Assembly: GCA_027315345.1 (NCBI GenBank)
Contig: DAHUYE010000083.1
Coordinates: forward strand, 1-64,000
Reading direction: 5' to 3'
DNA: 64,000 nt
Origin: Actinomycetota bacterium
GTDB taxonomy: Bacteria; Actinomycetota; Acidimicrobiia; Acidimicrobiales; JAJPHE01
Shown: one piece after another, positions 16,472 through 25,963 of the stretch
How the letters are laid out: each line of letters opens with the position of its first letter
How positions within the stretch are numbered: position 1 is the stretch's first letter
The notes under the pieces: model-generated
Told to the model about the DNA's origin: nothing
Seen by the model: only the letters and a program-made list of their open reading frames with translations
The model's database searches: none
Position numbers and translations under genes: made by a program

Positions 16472-18243
16472 TCGATCACCACCACGACGTCGCCTCCGCC
16501 CACGGCCTGGCCAGGCTCCACCCGGACCTCCTTTACCGTGCCGGCCTTCTCGGCGGCGATGTTGTTCTCCATCTTCATGGCCTCGAGCACACAGACAGCC
16601 TGGCCCAGTTCCACCTGGTCGCCCACCGCCACCAGGACCCGCACGATGGTGCCCTGCATGGGAACGGCCACATCCCCGCTACCGGTGCCGCCGCTGCCGC
16701 CGCCGGCGGCCCGGGGCCGGCGGGGGGCCGTTGCCGTCCGGGGGGCCGGCCCGCCACCACCACCGCCACTCTCACCGGTGTCGGGGACCCAGAGCTTGAC
16801 CCGGAAGCGGCGCCCGTTGACCTCGGCGTCGACCTCCCGGAGGACCTTGGGGTTGTCCGGGTCCTCGTCCGGGGGAGGAGCGACCGGGGCACTGACCTCG
16901 GACAGGTCGAGGGTCTCCTCCACCCAGCGGGTGGAGTGCTTCCCGGCGATGAAATCGGGGTGGGACAGGATGGCCACGTGGGCCGGGATGGTGGTGGCCA
17001 CGCCGGCCACCTCGGTCTCGGCCAGGGCCCGCAGCATCCGGCGCCGGGCGTGCTCCCGGTCCGAGCCCCACACCACCAGCTTGGCGATGAGGTTGTCGTA
17101 GAACTGACTGACGGTGTCGCCCTCTTCATAACCGGCGTCAGTGCGGGTGCCGTACCCGTCCGGACGGCGGAAGCGGGTGATGGTGCCCGGGGAGGGCAGG
17201 AAGCGCCCGCCGGCGGGGTTCTCGGCGTTGATCCGGCACTCGATGGCGTGACCGCGGCGCTCGACCTGGTCCTGGGTGAAGCCGATGGGCTCCCCGGCGG
17301 CTATGCGGAGCTGCAGTTCGACCAGGTCCTTGCCCACCACCATCTCGGTGACGGGGTGCTCGACCTGGAGCCGGGTGTTCATCTCCAGGAAGTAGAACTC
17401 CCCGTCCTGGAAGAGGAACTCGACGGTGCCGGCGTTGACGTAGCCGCAGCCCAGGGCGACCTTGACGGCTGCCTCGCCCATCTTCTGGCGCACGGCGTCG
17501 GGGAACTCGGGGGCCGGGCTTTCCTCCACCAGCTTCTGGTGGCGGCGCTGGGCCGAGCAGTCCCGCTCGCCCAGCCAGATGCCGTTGCCCTGGGTGTCGC
17601 AGAAGATCTGCATCTCAACGTGGCGGGGCCAGGTCAGGTAGCGCTCCAGGTAGATCTCGGGCCGGCCGAAGTAGGCCACCGCCTCCCGCTGGGCGGACTC
17701 GGCCGCCGCTTCCACCTCATCGGGGCCGTTGACCACCTTCATGCCCCGGCCCCCGCCCCCGTAGGCAGCCTTGATGGCCACCGGCCAGCCGAACTCCTGG
17801 CCGAAGGCGGTGATCTCGGAGGGGTCCTGCACCGGTTGGGACCGACCCGGGACCCCGGCCACGCCTGAGCGCTCGGCGGCGAGCCGGGAGGAAATCTTGT
17901 CCCCCATGACCTCGATGGCTTCCGGGGGCGGGCCGATGAAGGTCACGCCCTGGCCGGTGATGGCCCGGGCAAAGTCGGCGTTCTCGCTGAAGAACCCGTA
18001 GCCGGGGTGAACCGCATCGGCGCCGGAGCGGGCGATGGCGTCCAGGATGGCCTCGGTGTTGAGGTAGCTCTCGGCCGCCGTCTGGCCCCCGAGGGCGAAA
18101 GCCTCATCGGCCAGGCGAACGTGCAGGGCGTCCCGGTCCAGCTCGGAGTAGACGGCCACCGTGGCGATGCCCATCTCCCGGCAGGTACGGATGACCCGGA
18201 CAGCTATCTCACCCCGGTTGGCGATGAGAACCTTTTCGAACAC
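16468..18243 (-). CDS. accA: Acyl-CoA carboxylase alpha subunit (biotin carboxylase + BCCP)
   Basis: A 591-residue subunit that carboxylates biotin with ATP and bicarbonate and carries the biotin. Residues 1-450 form biotin carboxylase (FEKVLIANRGEIAVRVIRTC at the start, the ATP-grasp glycine loop AAYGGGGRGMKVV, the MNTRLQVEHPVTE catalytic segment). After a Gly/Pro-rich linker (about 490-525) comes the BCCP domain with biotinyl-Lys 557 in EAMKMEN. GTG start preceded by a GGGAGGG ribosome site. It is divergent from birA, which biotinylates it, and lies upstream of the M20 gene. The carboxyltransferase beta subunit is not in the window; acetyl- or propionyl-CoA is the likely substrate. Confidence 0.96.
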   Translation of the reverse strand: MFEKVLIANRGEIAVRVIRTCREMGIATVAVYSELDRDALHVRLADEAFALGGQTAAESYLNTEAILDAIARSGADAVHPGYGFFSENADFARAITGQGVTFIGPPPEAIEVMGDKISSRLAAERSGVAGVPGRSQPVQDPSEITAFGQEFGWPVAIKAAYGGGGRGMKVVNGPDEVEAAAESAQREAVAYFGRPEIYLERYLTWPRHVEMQIFCDTQGNGIWLGERDCSAQRRHQKLVEESPAPEFPDAVRQKMGEAAVKVALGCGYVNAGTVEFLFQDGEFYFLEMNTRLQVEHPVTEMVVGKDLVELQLRIAAGEPIGFTQDQVERRGHAIECRINAENPAGGRFLPSPGTITRFRRPDGYGTRTDAGYEEGDTVSQFYDNLIAKLVVWGSDREHARRRMLRALAETEVAGVATTIPAHVAILSHPDFIAGKHSTRWVEETLDLSEVSAPVAPPPDEDPDNPKVLREVDAEVNGRRFRVKLWVPDTGESGGGGGGPAPRTATAPRRPRAAGGGSGGTGSGDVAVPMQGTIVRVLVAVGDQVELGQAVCVLEAMKMENNIAAEKAGTVKEVRVEPGQAVGGGDVVVVIE

Positions 18244-18269
18244 GTGGGTCCCTCCCGGACGGCGTCACA

Positions 18270-18275
18270 TATGGT
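18270..18275 (+). promoter_or_regulatory. Putative -10 box of birA
   Basis: TATGGT, 7 nt before the GTG at 18283. It overlaps an ATG at 18271, which argues that the ATG is promoter rather than start. Confidence 0.4.
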
Positions 18276-18282
18276 TACCCCG

Positions 18283-19077
18283 GTGCTGGACGAGGGCGCC
18301 AGGTCGGCCCTGGCTACCACAAGGTTCGCGGATGTCAGGTGGTTCGGGGAGATCGACTCCACCAACCGGTACCTCCTGGACGAAGCCAGGCGGGGAGCGG
18401 CCGCCGGCCTGGTGGCCGTGGCCGACCACCAGACGGCCGGCCGGGGCCGGCTGGGCCGGACCTGGGTCGCCCCTCCCGGCGCCTCTCTGCTGGTCTCGGT
18501 CTTGCTCCGGCCCGACCTGCCGGCCGGCCACCTCCACCTGGCCAGCGTGGCCGTGGCCCTGTCCATGGCCGACGCCTGCGCCCGGCGGGCCCGCTTCGAG
18601 CCCGAGATCAAGTGGCCCAACGACCTGATGGTGGGGGAGCGGAAGCTGGCCGGGGTCCTGGCCGAGACCGATCTGGGCCGGCCCGGGGGGTCCGGACCGC
18701 CGGCGGTGGTGGTGGTGGGGATCGGCATCAACGTCAACTGGCCGGCCGAACTGCCCGAGGAACTGGCCGACCGGGCCGTGGCCATCAACCACATCACGGG
18801 CCGGCCGGCGGACCGCTCCCGCCTGCTGGTGGCCATGCTGGAGGCGCTGGAGCCCCGGGCCGGCCAACTCGACTCGGAGGCGGGACGCAGCCGGCTCAGC
18901 TCGGAGTACCGGGCCCGGTGCGCCACGGTGGGCCGGGAGGTCAGGATCGACCTCCAGGACGAGTCCTTCACGGGAGTGGCCACCGATGTGGACGACCACG
19001 GCCATCTGCTGGTTCAGACCGGCGTGTGCCTCCGGGAGGTCACGGCGGGGGACGTGGTGCACCTCCGGCCCACGTAG
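18283..19077 (+). CDS. birA: Biotin-[acetyl-CoA-carboxylase] ligase
   Basis: About 264 residues, a one-domain biotin protein ligase without the N-terminal DNA-binding domain of E. coli BirA, so not expected to be a repressor. Motifs: EIDSTNRYLLDEA, the biotinyl-AMP loop ADHQTAGRGRLGRTW, and the IKWPNDLM segment followed by KLAGVLAE. A short C-terminal domain ends the protein. It is divergent from the biotin-carrying subunit at 16468. Start is uncertain: the GTG at 18283 has a TATGGT box 7 nt upstream like other leaderless genes, while the ATG at 18271 has neither ribosome site nor promoter box. Confidence 0.94.
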   Translation: MLDEGARSALATTRFADVRWFGEIDSTNRYLLDEARRGAAAGLVAVADHQTAGRGRLGRTWVAPPGASLLVSVLLRPDLPAGHLHLASVAVALSMADACARRARFEPEIKWPNDLMVGERKLAGVLAETDLGRPGGSGPPAVVVVGIGINVNWPAELPEELADRAVAINHITGRPADRSRLLVAMLEALEPRAGQLDSEAGRSRLSSEYRARCATVGREVRIDLQDESFTGVATDVDDHGHLLVQTGVCLREVTAGDVVHLRPT

Positions 19078-19080
19078 CCT
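19075..19080 (+). promoter_or_regulatory. Putative -10 box of rmlB
   Basis: TAGCCT, 8 nt before the rmlB ATG; it overlaps the birA TAG stop codon, so the sugar operon may start its own transcript here. Confidence 0.55.
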
Positions 19081-19088
19081 GCGGGTCC

Positions 19089-20102
19089 ATGCGCCTGCTC
19101 GTCACCGGGGGAGCCGGGTTCATCGGGTCCAACTTCGTCCGCTACTGGGTTGAGCGCCATCCCGAGGACACCGTGGTCGTCTACGACGCCCTGACCTACG
19201 CCGGGACCCGGGCCAGCCTGGCTGACCTGGAGGACCGCATCGTCTTCATCGAGGCCGACGTGTGCGACGGCGCCGCCGCCGAGAAGGCCATGGGGGGAAA
19301 CGACGTGGAGGCGGTGGTTCATTTCGCCGCCGAGAGCCACAACAGCCTCTCCGTGCTCGATCCGGCCCGCTTCTTCCGGACCAACGTCATGGGCACCCAG
19401 GTGCTGTTGGAGGCGGCCCGGCGCACCGGCGTGGCCCGCTTCCACCACATCTCCACCGATGAGGTCTACGGGGATCTACCCCTCGAGACCAACGACGCCT
19501 TCACCGAGGACTCGCCCTACCTGCCCCGGTCCCCCTACAGCGCCTCCAAGGCCGGGGCCGACCACGCCGTGCGGGCCTACCACGAGACCTTCGGCCTGCC
19601 CGTGACCATCACCAACTGCGCCAACAACTACGGCCCCTACCAGTTCCCGGAGAAGGTCATCCCGCTCTTCGCCACCCGGGCCCTGGACGACCAGCCCCTC
19701 CCGATGTACGCCTCCACCGCCAACCGCCGCGAGTGGCTTCACGTCATCGACCACTGCACGGCCATCGAAGCGGTGCTGGACCGGGGCCGGGTGGGGGAGA
19801 CCTATCTGGTCGGCAGCGGGGCGGAGGCGACCATCGAACAGATAGCCGACGCCGTGCTGGACGCCCTGGGCAAGCCGGCCTCGCTCAAGTCCATCGTGCC
19901 CGACCGGCCCGGGCACGACCGGCGCTACCTGGTCGACTCCACCAAGCTGCGCACCGAGTTGGGGTGGGCCCCCACCTACGAGTTCGGCCCCGGCCTGGCC
20001 GAGACGGTCCGCTGGTACGCCGATCACCGCTCCTGGTGGGAGCCGCTGCGGGACCGGGCCCCGGTGGCGGAGGCCACGGCCTGGACCGAGGATCGTCCGT
20101 AG
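19089..20102 (+). CDS. rmlB: dTDP-glucose 4,6-dehydratase
   Basis: A 337-residue short-chain dehydrogenase that makes dTDP-4-keto-6-deoxyglucose for L-rhamnose. The NAD loop TGGAGFIGSNFVRY opens the protein; HISTDEVYGDL and YSASKAGADH hold the catalytic Thr-Asp-Glu and Tyr-Lys residues, and NNYGPYQFPEK and REWLHVIDHC are RmlB-specific. It is followed by rmlD (overlap at TAG/GTG), ugd and uxs in one coupled string. In this clade rhamnose joins peptidoglycan to the outer glycan, matching the WbbL-like gene at 23196. rmlA and rmlC are not in the window. Confidence 0.96.
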   Translation: MRLLVTGGAGFIGSNFVRYWVERHPEDTVVVYDALTYAGTRASLADLEDRIVFIEADVCDGAAAEKAMGGNDVEAVVHFAAESHNSLSVLDPARFFRTNVMGTQVLLEAARRTGVARFHHISTDEVYGDLPLETNDAFTEDSPYLPRSPYSASKAGADHAVRAYHETFGLPVTITNCANNYGPYQFPEKVIPLFATRALDDQPLPMYASTANRREWLHVIDHCTAIEAVLDRGRVGETYLVGSGAEATIEQIADAVLDALGKPASLKSIVPDRPGHDRRYLVDSTKLRTELGWAPTYEFGPGLAETVRWYADHRSWWEPLRDRAPVAEATAWTEDRP

Positions 20103-20977
20103 TGGCTGACCGGGTCCTCGTTACGGGGGCGGCGGGCATGCTGGGACGGGACCTGGTGGCCCACCTGGAAGGCCGGCCCGGCCTGGAGGTGATCGGGGTC
20201 GACTCCCACGACTTCGACATCACCCAGCGGGAGCTGGTGCTGGAGGCCGTTACCGGGATCGCCCCCCGCTGGATCATCCACGGGGCGGCCATGACGGCGG
20301 TGGAAGCGTGTGAATCCGACCCGGAGCGGGCCTTTGCCGTCAACGCCTTCGGGACCAGGAACCTGGCCGAAGCAGCCCGCCGGGTGGGCGCCCACATGGC
20401 CTACGTGTCCACCGACTACGTCTTCGACGGAAAGCTCAAGCGGCCCTACACGGAATGGGACGCGGTCGGGCCCCGGTCCGTCTACGGCCTGTCCAAGCTC
20501 GGGGGCGAGCGAGCCCTGGACCCGGAATGGACCATCGTGCGCACCGCCTGGCTCTTCGGCCAGCACGGGCCCAACATGGTCCGCACCGTTCTGCGCCTGG
20601 CCCGGGAGGCCGACGGGTCCCGCCGGCGCCTGCCCTTCGTGGACGACCAGCACGGATGTCCCACCGCCAGTCCCGACCTGGCCCCGGTGCTGGCCGATCT
20701 GGCTCTGTCCCGGATGCCGGGGGTCTTCCACGTGACCAACCAGAGCCCCACCACCTGGTTCGGGCTGGCCCGGGCCGTGGTGGAGTTGGCCGGCCTGGAC
20801 CCCGGACTGGTCGAGCCCATCTCCACGGCCCAGCTCGACCCGCCCCTGCTGGCCCCCCGCCCGGCCAATTCCGTCCTGGACAACCTGGCCCTGCGCCTCT
20901 CCGGCCGGCCCCTGCTGGCCGACTGGCATGAGGCGGCGGCCAGACTGATCGACCTGATCCTCAAGGAGGAAACCTGA
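20102..20977 (+). CDS. rmlD: dTDP-4-dehydrorhamnose reductase
   Basis: A 291-residue SDR enzyme for the last step to dTDP-L-rhamnose. Motifs: nucleotide loop TGAAGMLGRDLV, AMTAVEACESDPERAFAVNA, YVSTDYVFDG, the catalytic Tyr-x3-Lys in VYGLSKLGGE, and IVRTAWLFG, all typical of RmlD. The GTG start at 20102 uses the last base of the rmlB TAG stop, so translation is coupled. The downstream ugd ATG in turn overlaps this gene's TGA. The later residues include the substrate-binding region TSPTTWF-like NQSPTTWFGLA. Confidence 0.95.
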   Translation: MADRVLVTGAAGMLGRDLVAHLEGRPGLEVIGVDSHDFDITQRELVLEAVTGIAPRWIIHGAAMTAVEACESDPERAFAVNAFGTRNLAEAARRVGAHMAYVSTDYVFDGKLKRPYTEWDAVGPRSVYGLSKLGGERALDPEWTIVRTAWLFGQHGPNMVRTVLRLAREADGSRRRLPFVDDQHGCPTASPDLAPVLADLALSRMPGVFHVTNQSPTTWFGLARAVVELAGLDPGLVEPISTAQLDPPLLAPRPANSVLDNLALRLSGRPLLADWHEAAARLIDLILKEET

Positions 20978-22248
20978 TGGCCAAAGTGGCAGTGCTGGGC
21001 GCCGGCTACGTCGGGTTGACCACGGGCACCTGCCTGGCCCATCTCGGCCACGACGTCATCTGCGCCGACATCGACGCCGCCAAGGTGGACCTGCTCAACG
21101 GCGGGCACATCCCCATCGTGGAGGACGGCCTGGAGGACCTGGTCCGGGAGGGCATGGAGGCGGGTCGGCTCTCCTTCGTGCTCGGTCCCGCCGAGGCGGT
21201 GGCCGAAGCCGAGTTCATCTTCCTGTGCGTGCCCACCCCCCAGGGGGCGGACGGCTCGGCGGACATGAGCTACATCCAGGCCGCCGCCTCCGAGATCGGC
21301 CCGGTGCTGGCCCCGGAGTCCATCGTCATCAACAAATCCACCGTGCCGGTGGGCTCCACCCACGTGGTGGAGCGGGCTCTGGGCCGTTCGGACGTCTTCG
21401 TGGTCTCCAACCCCGAGTTCCTCCGGGAGGGCTCGGCCGTGCACGACTTCTTACACCCGGACCGCATCGTGATCGGCTCGGACCACTCCTCGGCCGCCAT
21501 CCGGGTTTCGGAGCTGCTGGAGTCGATCAAGGCCCCCTTCGTGGTCACCGACCCACCCACGGCCGAGACCATCAAGTACGCCTCCAACGCCTTTCTGGCC
21601 ACCAAGGTCAGCTTCATCAACGCCGTGGCCAACCTGTGCGAGGCGGTGGGGGCCAACGTGCGCGAGGTGGTCCTGGCCATGGGTTATGACAAGCGCATCG
21701 GCTTCGAGTTCCTCGTCCCCGGTCCGGGCTGGGGCGGCTCGTGTTTCCCCAAGGACACCCGGGCCCTGGTGCGCATAGCCGAGGACGCCGGTTATGACTT
21801 CGAACTGCTGAAGGGCGTCATAGCCGTCAACGTGGAACAGCACGAACGGGTGGTGGCCAAGGTGGTCACCGCCGCCGGCGGTTCGGTGGACGGGGTGCGG
21901 GTGGCGGTGTGGGGGCTCACCTTCAAGGCCCGCACCGATGACCTGCGGGACTCCCCGGCTCTGGCCGTGGTCGAGCGCCTGCACCAGATGGGGGCCAAGG
22001 TGGCCGCCTACGACCCCACCGTGCACCGCCAGCTGGACGGGATGGACACTGTCACCGACCCCTACGACGCCTGCGAGGACGCCACCGTGCTGGTGGTGCT
22101 CACGGAATGGGACGAGTTCAGATGGCTGGACCTGGGCCAGGTGCGGACCCGGATGGCCTCTCCCCGGATCGTGGACGCCCGCAATCTCCTGGATCCCGCC
22201 GCCGCCCGGCGGGCCGGCTTCCGCTACGACGGCGTCGGCCAGGCCTGA
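20977..22248 (+). CDS. ugd: UDP-glucose 6-dehydrogenase
   Basis: A 423-residue NAD-dependent enzyme that oxidises UDP-glucose to UDP-glucuronate. The N-terminal Rossmann loop [18 protein letters not shown], the linker helix NEFLREG-like [29 protein letters not shown], and the catalytic Cys in GGSCFPKD are all present; the C-terminal UDP-binding domain has [15 protein letters not shown]. The ATG overlaps the rmlD stop. The next gene decarboxylates the product to UDP-xylose, so the two form a pathway pair. Confidence 0.97.
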   Translation: MAKVAVLGAGYVGLTTGTCLAHLGHDVICADIDAAKVDLLNGGHIPIVEDGLEDLVREGMEAGRLSFVLGPAEAVAEAEFIFLCVPTPQGADGSADMSYIQAAASEIGPVLAPESIVINKSTVPVGSTHVVERALGRSDVFVVSNPEFLREGSAVHDFLHPDRIVIGSDHSSAAIRVSELLESIKAPFVVTDPPTAETIKYASNAFLATKVSFINAVANLCEAVGANVREVVLAMGYDKRIGFEFLVPGPGWGGSCFPKDTRALVRIAEDAGYDFELLKGVIAVNVEQHERVVAKVVTAAGGSVDGVRVAVWGLTFKARTDDLRDSPALAVVERLHQMGAKVAAYDPTVHRQLDGMDTVTDPYDACEDATVLVVLTEWDEFRWLDLGQVRTRMASPRIVDARNLLDPAAARRAGFRYDGVGQA

Positions 22249-22252
22249 CCCG

Positions 22253-23203
22253 GTGCCCCGGCGCATCCAGCGGGCGGTGGTGACCGGGGGGGCGGGCTTC
22301 CTCGGCTCGCATCTCTGCACCCGGCTCATGGAGCGGGGGGTCGAGGTGGTCTGCGTGGACAATCTGGTCACCGGCTCGATGGACAACATCGAGGAGCTGT
22401 TCGGCCAGGCCGGGTTCACTTTCGTCCACCACGACGTGTCCAACTTCATCCACGTCTCCGGCCGGGTGGATGCGGTGTTGCACTTCGCCAGCCCGGCCAG
22501 CCCCCGGGATTACCTCGAGCTACCCATCCAGACCCTGAAGGTCGGCAGCCTGGGCACCCACAACTGCCTGGGCCTGGCCATGGAGAAGGGGGCCCGGTTC
22601 ATCCTGGCCTCCACCAGCGAGGTCTACGGGGACCCGGTGGTCCATCCCCAGACCGAGGACTACTGGGGCAACGTCAACCCGGTGGGGCCGCGGGGCGTGT
22701 ACGACGAAGCCAAGCGATTTGCCGAGGCCATGACCATGGCCTACCACCGGGCTCAGGGCGTGGACGTGGGGATCGTGCGCATCTTCAACACCTACGGGCC
22801 GCACATGCGCCCCGCCGACGGCCGGGTCGTGTCCAACCTGCTGGTCCAGGCCTTGACCGGCCGGCCCCTCACGATCTACGGGGACGGGACCCAGACCCGC
22901 AGCTTCTGCTACGTGGACGATGAGGTGGCCGGCATCCTGGCCCTATTGGATTCGGATCTGGTGGGACCGGTGAACATCGGCAACCCGGATGAGTTCACCG
23001 TCTCGGAACTGGCCGCCCTGGTCCTGGAGACGACCGGGTCGGCTTCGGCGCTCGTGCACGAGGAGCTGCCGGTGGACGATCCGACCCAGCGCCGCCCGGA
23101 CATCAGCCTGGCTCGGGCCGAACTGGGCTGGGAACCCAAGGTGGCCCTGGCCGAGGGACTGGCCCGCACCGCCGAGTGGTTCCGGGCCCGCCTGGATGAC
23201 TGA
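22253..23203 (+). CDS. uxs: UDP-glucuronate decarboxylase (UDP-xylose synthase)
   Basis: A 316-residue extended SDR that converts UDP-glucuronate to UDP-xylose. Family-specific segments are [36 protein letters not shown] with the catalytic Tyr-x3-Lys, and [10 protein letters not shown] followed by GRVVSN. The GTG at 22253 opens just before the nucleotide loop [12 protein letters not shown], 4 nt after the ugd stop. The preceding ugd supplies its substrate. UDP-xylose suggests a xylose- or arabinose-like residue in the surface glycan; the acceptor glycan is not shown. Confidence 0.95.
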   Translation: MPRRIQRAVVTGGAGFLGSHLCTRLMERGVEVVCVDNLVTGSMDNIEELFGQAGFTFVHHDVSNFIHVSGRVDAVLHFASPASPRDYLELPIQTLKVGSLGTHNCLGLAMEKGARFILASTSEVYGDPVVHPQTEDYWGNVNPVGPRGVYDEAKRFAEAMTMAYHRAQGVDVGIVRIFNTYGPHMRPADGRVVSNLLVQALTGRPLTIYGDGTQTRSFCYVDDEVAGILALLDSDLVGPVNIGNPDEFTVSELAALVLETTGSASALVHEELPVDDPTQRRPDISLARAELGWEPKVALAEGLARTAEWFRARLDD

Positions 23204-24068
23204 ACCGGGGACCACGGTGGCGGCCGTGGTCGTCAACTACAACGCCGCCCCCCACCTGGTGGCCTGCGTCCAGAGCCTGGTGGACGAGGGGATCGGCTCC
23301 ATCGTGGTGGTCGACAACGCCTCGGCCGACTCCTCCCGGGAGGTCCTGGCCGCCTCCGGCCTGCCGGCCCGGTTCCTGCCCGCCGGGCGCAATCTGGGTT
23401 ATGGGGCCGGCGCCAACCTGGGGATGGGGGCGACCGAGTCGGAACTGGTCCTGGTCTGCAACGCCGACGTGGTGCTGATGCCGGGGGTGATCAAAGCCCT
23501 GCGTCTGGCCCTGGAGGAGGATCCCCGCCGGGCCATAGCCGGGCCCCGGATCGAGGACATGGAGGGCACGCTCTATCCCTCGGCCCGTACCTTCCCGGCC
23601 CTGGGCGATGCGGTGGGCCACGCCTTCCTGGGCATGATCGCCCCGGCCAACCGCTGGTCGACCCGCTACAAGATGCTCGGTTGGGACCACGCCGCCCGGA
23701 CCGAGGTGGACTGGGTGTCCGGGGCCTGCTTCCTGGCCCGCCGGGACGCCCTGGACCAGCTGGGCGGCTTCGACGAGTCGTACTTCATGTACTCCGAGGA
23801 CGTGGATCTGTGCTGGCGGGCCTGGAAGACGGGCTGGCGGGTGGTCTACGAGCCCGAGGGGACCATCCGCCACGTCCAGGGGGCGTCGACCGATCACCAC
23901 CCCTACCGGATGATCGCTGAGCACCACCGGGCCCTGCTGCGCTTCGCCTACCGGTCCAACCCGGGCTGGCGCCGGCTCCTCCTGCCGGTGGTGGCGGCCG
24001 GCCTGGGGCTGCGCACCCTCATGGCCTGGGCCCAGCGGTTGGGAGAGCAGTACCGGACCCGCCACTAG
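23196..24068 (+). CDS. GT2 glycosyltransferase, WbbL-like rhamnosyltransferase
   Basis: A 290-residue family 2 glycosyltransferase. The GT-A core shows [14 protein letters not shown], the DNASADSS loop, the metal-binding NADVV, the acceptor loop [14 protein letters not shown] and the catalytic-base segment [16 protein letters not shown]. Its position beside rmlB/rmlD and the guanylyltransferase matches the mycobacterial wbbL1 neighbourhood, where WbbL adds L-rhamnose to GlcNAc-PP-decaprenol; the specific activity is therefore inferred from context plus similarity. The ATG at 23196 overlaps the end of uxs by 8 bases. No membrane segment is obvious, so it probably acts at the inner face of the membrane. 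Confidence 0.88.
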   Translation: MTEPGTTVAAVVVNYNAAPHLVACVQSLVDEGIGSIVVVDNASADSSREVLAASGLPARFLPAGRNLGYGAGANLGMGATESELVLVCNADVVLMPGVIKALRLALEEDPRRAIAGPRIEDMEGTLYPSARTFPALGDAVGHAFLGMIAPANRWSTRYKMLGWDHAARTEVDWVSGACFLARRDALDQLGGFDESYFMYSEDVDLCWRAWKTGWRVVYEPEGTIRHVQGASTDHHPYRMIAEHHRALLRFAYRSNPGWRRLLLPVVAAGLGLRTLMAWAQRLGEQYRTRH

Positions 24069-24071
24069 TCT
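24066..24071 (+). promoter_or_regulatory. Putative -10 box of membrane-anchored protein gene
   Basis: TAGTCT, 9 nt before the ATG at 24081; it overlaps the TAG stop of the preceding glycosyltransferase. Confidence 0.5.
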
Positions 24072-24080
24072 GTCGCCCTC

Positions 24081-24881
24081 ATGGCCAGGGGTTCATACGG
24101 ACGGAGAGTCGCGCGCGCCGCGGCCACAGGTGGGGGCCGGGCGTCAACGCGCCGGAACACCCCTTGGAGCTGGTGGGTGTCGATGGCGGTGATCGTCGTC
24201 CTGGGGGTGACCCTGGTGGCCTACTCCCGCCAGGAGCGATTGCACCCGGCCTCGGCCAAGGCGGATACCACCCCGCCCACCTTGACCGCCGACTGGACGG
24301 AGGGAATCGCCTTCGACATCTGCGGGACCATTTCGCCGCCCCTGGCCGCCAGCCCGTCGTCCACCTCGGTCGGCATCAAGACCTCGGGCAACGGTGTCAT
24401 CAACCTGCAGCCGCTCACCAACTCCGATACCGGCCACAACGCCACCCTGGGCCGCTTCGCCGGCCACTACCCGGGCCTGACCCTGACCGCCACTTCCCTC
24501 AAGCTGCCCGGCGGGAAGCTCTACACCAACGGCCAGAGTTGTGGATCCAAGCCCGGCTATCTGCAGGTCAAGACCTGGTCCAACCCGACGGCGGAGAACG
24601 GCAAGCTCTACTCGGGTGATCCGCGCCAGCTCCTCCTGGAGAACGGCCAGCTCATCACGGTGGCCTTCGTGCCCCGGGGCACCAGCATTCCCAAGCCTCC
24701 CGGGACGGTCGTGACCGGCGTGCTCACGGGCATGACGGCGGCGGCCACCAAGGGCTCGACCACCGCCACCACCGCCGCCACCAATTCGTTGACGCCGGTG
24801 ACCACGGCCACCACCGCCACCACCGCGGCCTCTCAGGCCACCAGCACCACCGTCGGCAAGACCACCACGACCTCCCCGTGA
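24081..24881 (+). CDS. Membrane-anchored extracellular protein, unknown function
   Basis: A 266-residue protein: basic N-terminus, one transmembrane helix (about residues 31-47, WWVSMAVIVVLGVTLVAY), then an exported domain with two cysteines (FDICGTI near 75 and GQSCGSK near 153) that could form a disulfide. The segment VGIKTSGNGVINLQP followed by NATLGRF looks like a conserved actinobacterial domain I have no name for. The last 55 residues are almost only Thr, Ala and Ser, encoded by repeated ACC/GCC codons, and look like a flexible or O-mannosylated stalk. It overlaps the start of the nucleotidyltransferase gene, so it belongs to the glycan operon. Confidence 0.75.
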   Translation: MARGSYGRRVARAAATGGGRASTRRNTPWSWWVSMAVIVVLGVTLVAYSRQERLHPASAKADTTPPTLTADWTEGIAFDICGTISPPLAASPSSTSVGIKTSGNGVINLQPLTNSDTGHNATLGRFAGHYPGLTLTATSLKLPGGKLYTNGQSCGSKPGYLQVKTWSNPTAENGKLYSGDPRQLLLENGQLITVAFVPRGTSIPKPPGTVVTGVLTGMTAAATKGSTTATTAATNSLTPVTTATTATTAASQATSTTVGKTTTTSP

Positions 24882-25963
24882 GGGCCGTGGTCCTGGTCGG
24901 AGGGGAGGGGACCCGGCTGCGGCCCCTGACCTCGGCCGTGCCGAAGCAGATGCTGCCCGTGGCCGGGGTCCCGATGATCGAGCGGGTGCTGGCCCAGCTG
25001 TCCACCCACGGCATCGACGATGTCGTCCTCTCCCTCGGCTACCGCCCCGACGCCTTCCTCTCCGCCTATCCCGGCGGCCGAGCCGGCGGGGTGCATCTCA
25101 CCTATGCGGTGGAGCCGGAACCGCGGGATACGGCCGGAGCGATCCGATTCGCCGCTATGGAGGCGGGCATCACCGAGACCTTCCTGGTCGTCAACGGGGA
25201 TGTCCTGACCGACCTGGACATAGCCGAGCTGGTCGCCTTCCACCGGGAGCGGGGGGCGGCCGCCACCATCAGCCTGACCCCGGTGGACGATCCGTCCGCC
25301 TTCGGCGTGGTACCCACCGATGCCGGTGGCAAGGTGGAGGCCTTCATAGAGAAGCCGCCCCGGGACGAGGCCCCCACCAACCTGATCAACGCCGGCACCT
25401 ACGTGCTCGAGCCCGGCGTCATCGAGCTCATCGCCCCCGACGTGCGGGTGTCGGTCGAGAAGGAGACCTTCCCCCGCCTGGTGGAGGAGGGCTCGGTCTA
25501 CGCCCTGGCCTCCAAGGAGTACTGGCTGGACACCGGTACCCCTTCGCTCTACATCCGGGCCGCCCTGGACATCCTGGCCGGCCGGCGCCGGTTCCGCGCC
25601 CCCATGCCCGGGGTGGCCGACCCGGACGGACACCACATCTGGGTGGCCCCGTCGGCGGCGGTGGAGGGCGAGGTGGAAGGACCCGCCCTCCTGGAGGACG
25701 GCGCCCGGGTGGCGGCCGGGGCCCGGGTCAGCTCCAGCCATCTGGGGGCCGGGGTGGTCATCGGCCGCAACGCGGTGGTGTCGGGCTCGGTGGTGCTGGC
25801 CGGAGCCGTGGTGGAGGAGGGGGCTGCGGTGGAGGACTCCGTCATCGGCCCGGCCGCCCACGTCGGCCACGGGGCCCGGGTCGTGCAGGTCAGCGTGGTG
25901 GGCCACGGCGCTTCGGTGGAGGCCGGCACCAGCCTGAGCGGGGCCCGCTTCGCCGGGACATGA
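24878..25963 (+). CDS. Mannose-1-phosphate guanylyltransferase-like nucleotidyltransferase
   Basis: A 361-residue sugar-phosphate nucleotidyltransferase. The N-terminal domain has the activation loop GGEGTRLRPLTSAVPKQMLP and the metal/substrate segments NGDVLTDLD and NAGTYVLEPG; the C-terminal 110 residues form a left-handed beta-helix with hexapeptide-type repeats. Overall layout and EYWLDTGTP resemble Rv3264c of M. tuberculosis, a GDP-mannose pyrophosphorylase, and the window contains the enzymes that make mannose-1-phosphate (45158, 46803). A glucose-1-phosphate thymidylyltransferase (RmlA) role would also fit beside rmlB/rmlD and cannot be excluded. GTG start overlaps the previous stop (GTGA). 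Confidence 0.85.
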   Translation: MRAVVLVGGEGTRLRPLTSAVPKQMLPVAGVPMIERVLAQLSTHGIDDVVLSLGYRPDAFLSAYPGGRAGGVHLTYAVEPEPRDTAGAIRFAAMEAGITETFLVVNGDVLTDLDIAELVAFHRERGAAATISLTPVDDPSAFGVVPTDAGGKVEAFIEKPPRDEAPTNLINAGTYVLEPGVIELIAPDVRVSVEKETFPRLVEEGSVYALASKEYWLDTGTPSLYIRAALDILAGRRRFRAPMPGVADPDGHHIWVAPSAAVEGEVEGPALLEDGARVAAGARVSSSHLGAGVVIGRNAVVSGSVVLAGAVVEEGAAVEDSVIGPAAHVGHGARVVQVSVVGHGASVEAGTSLSGARFAGT

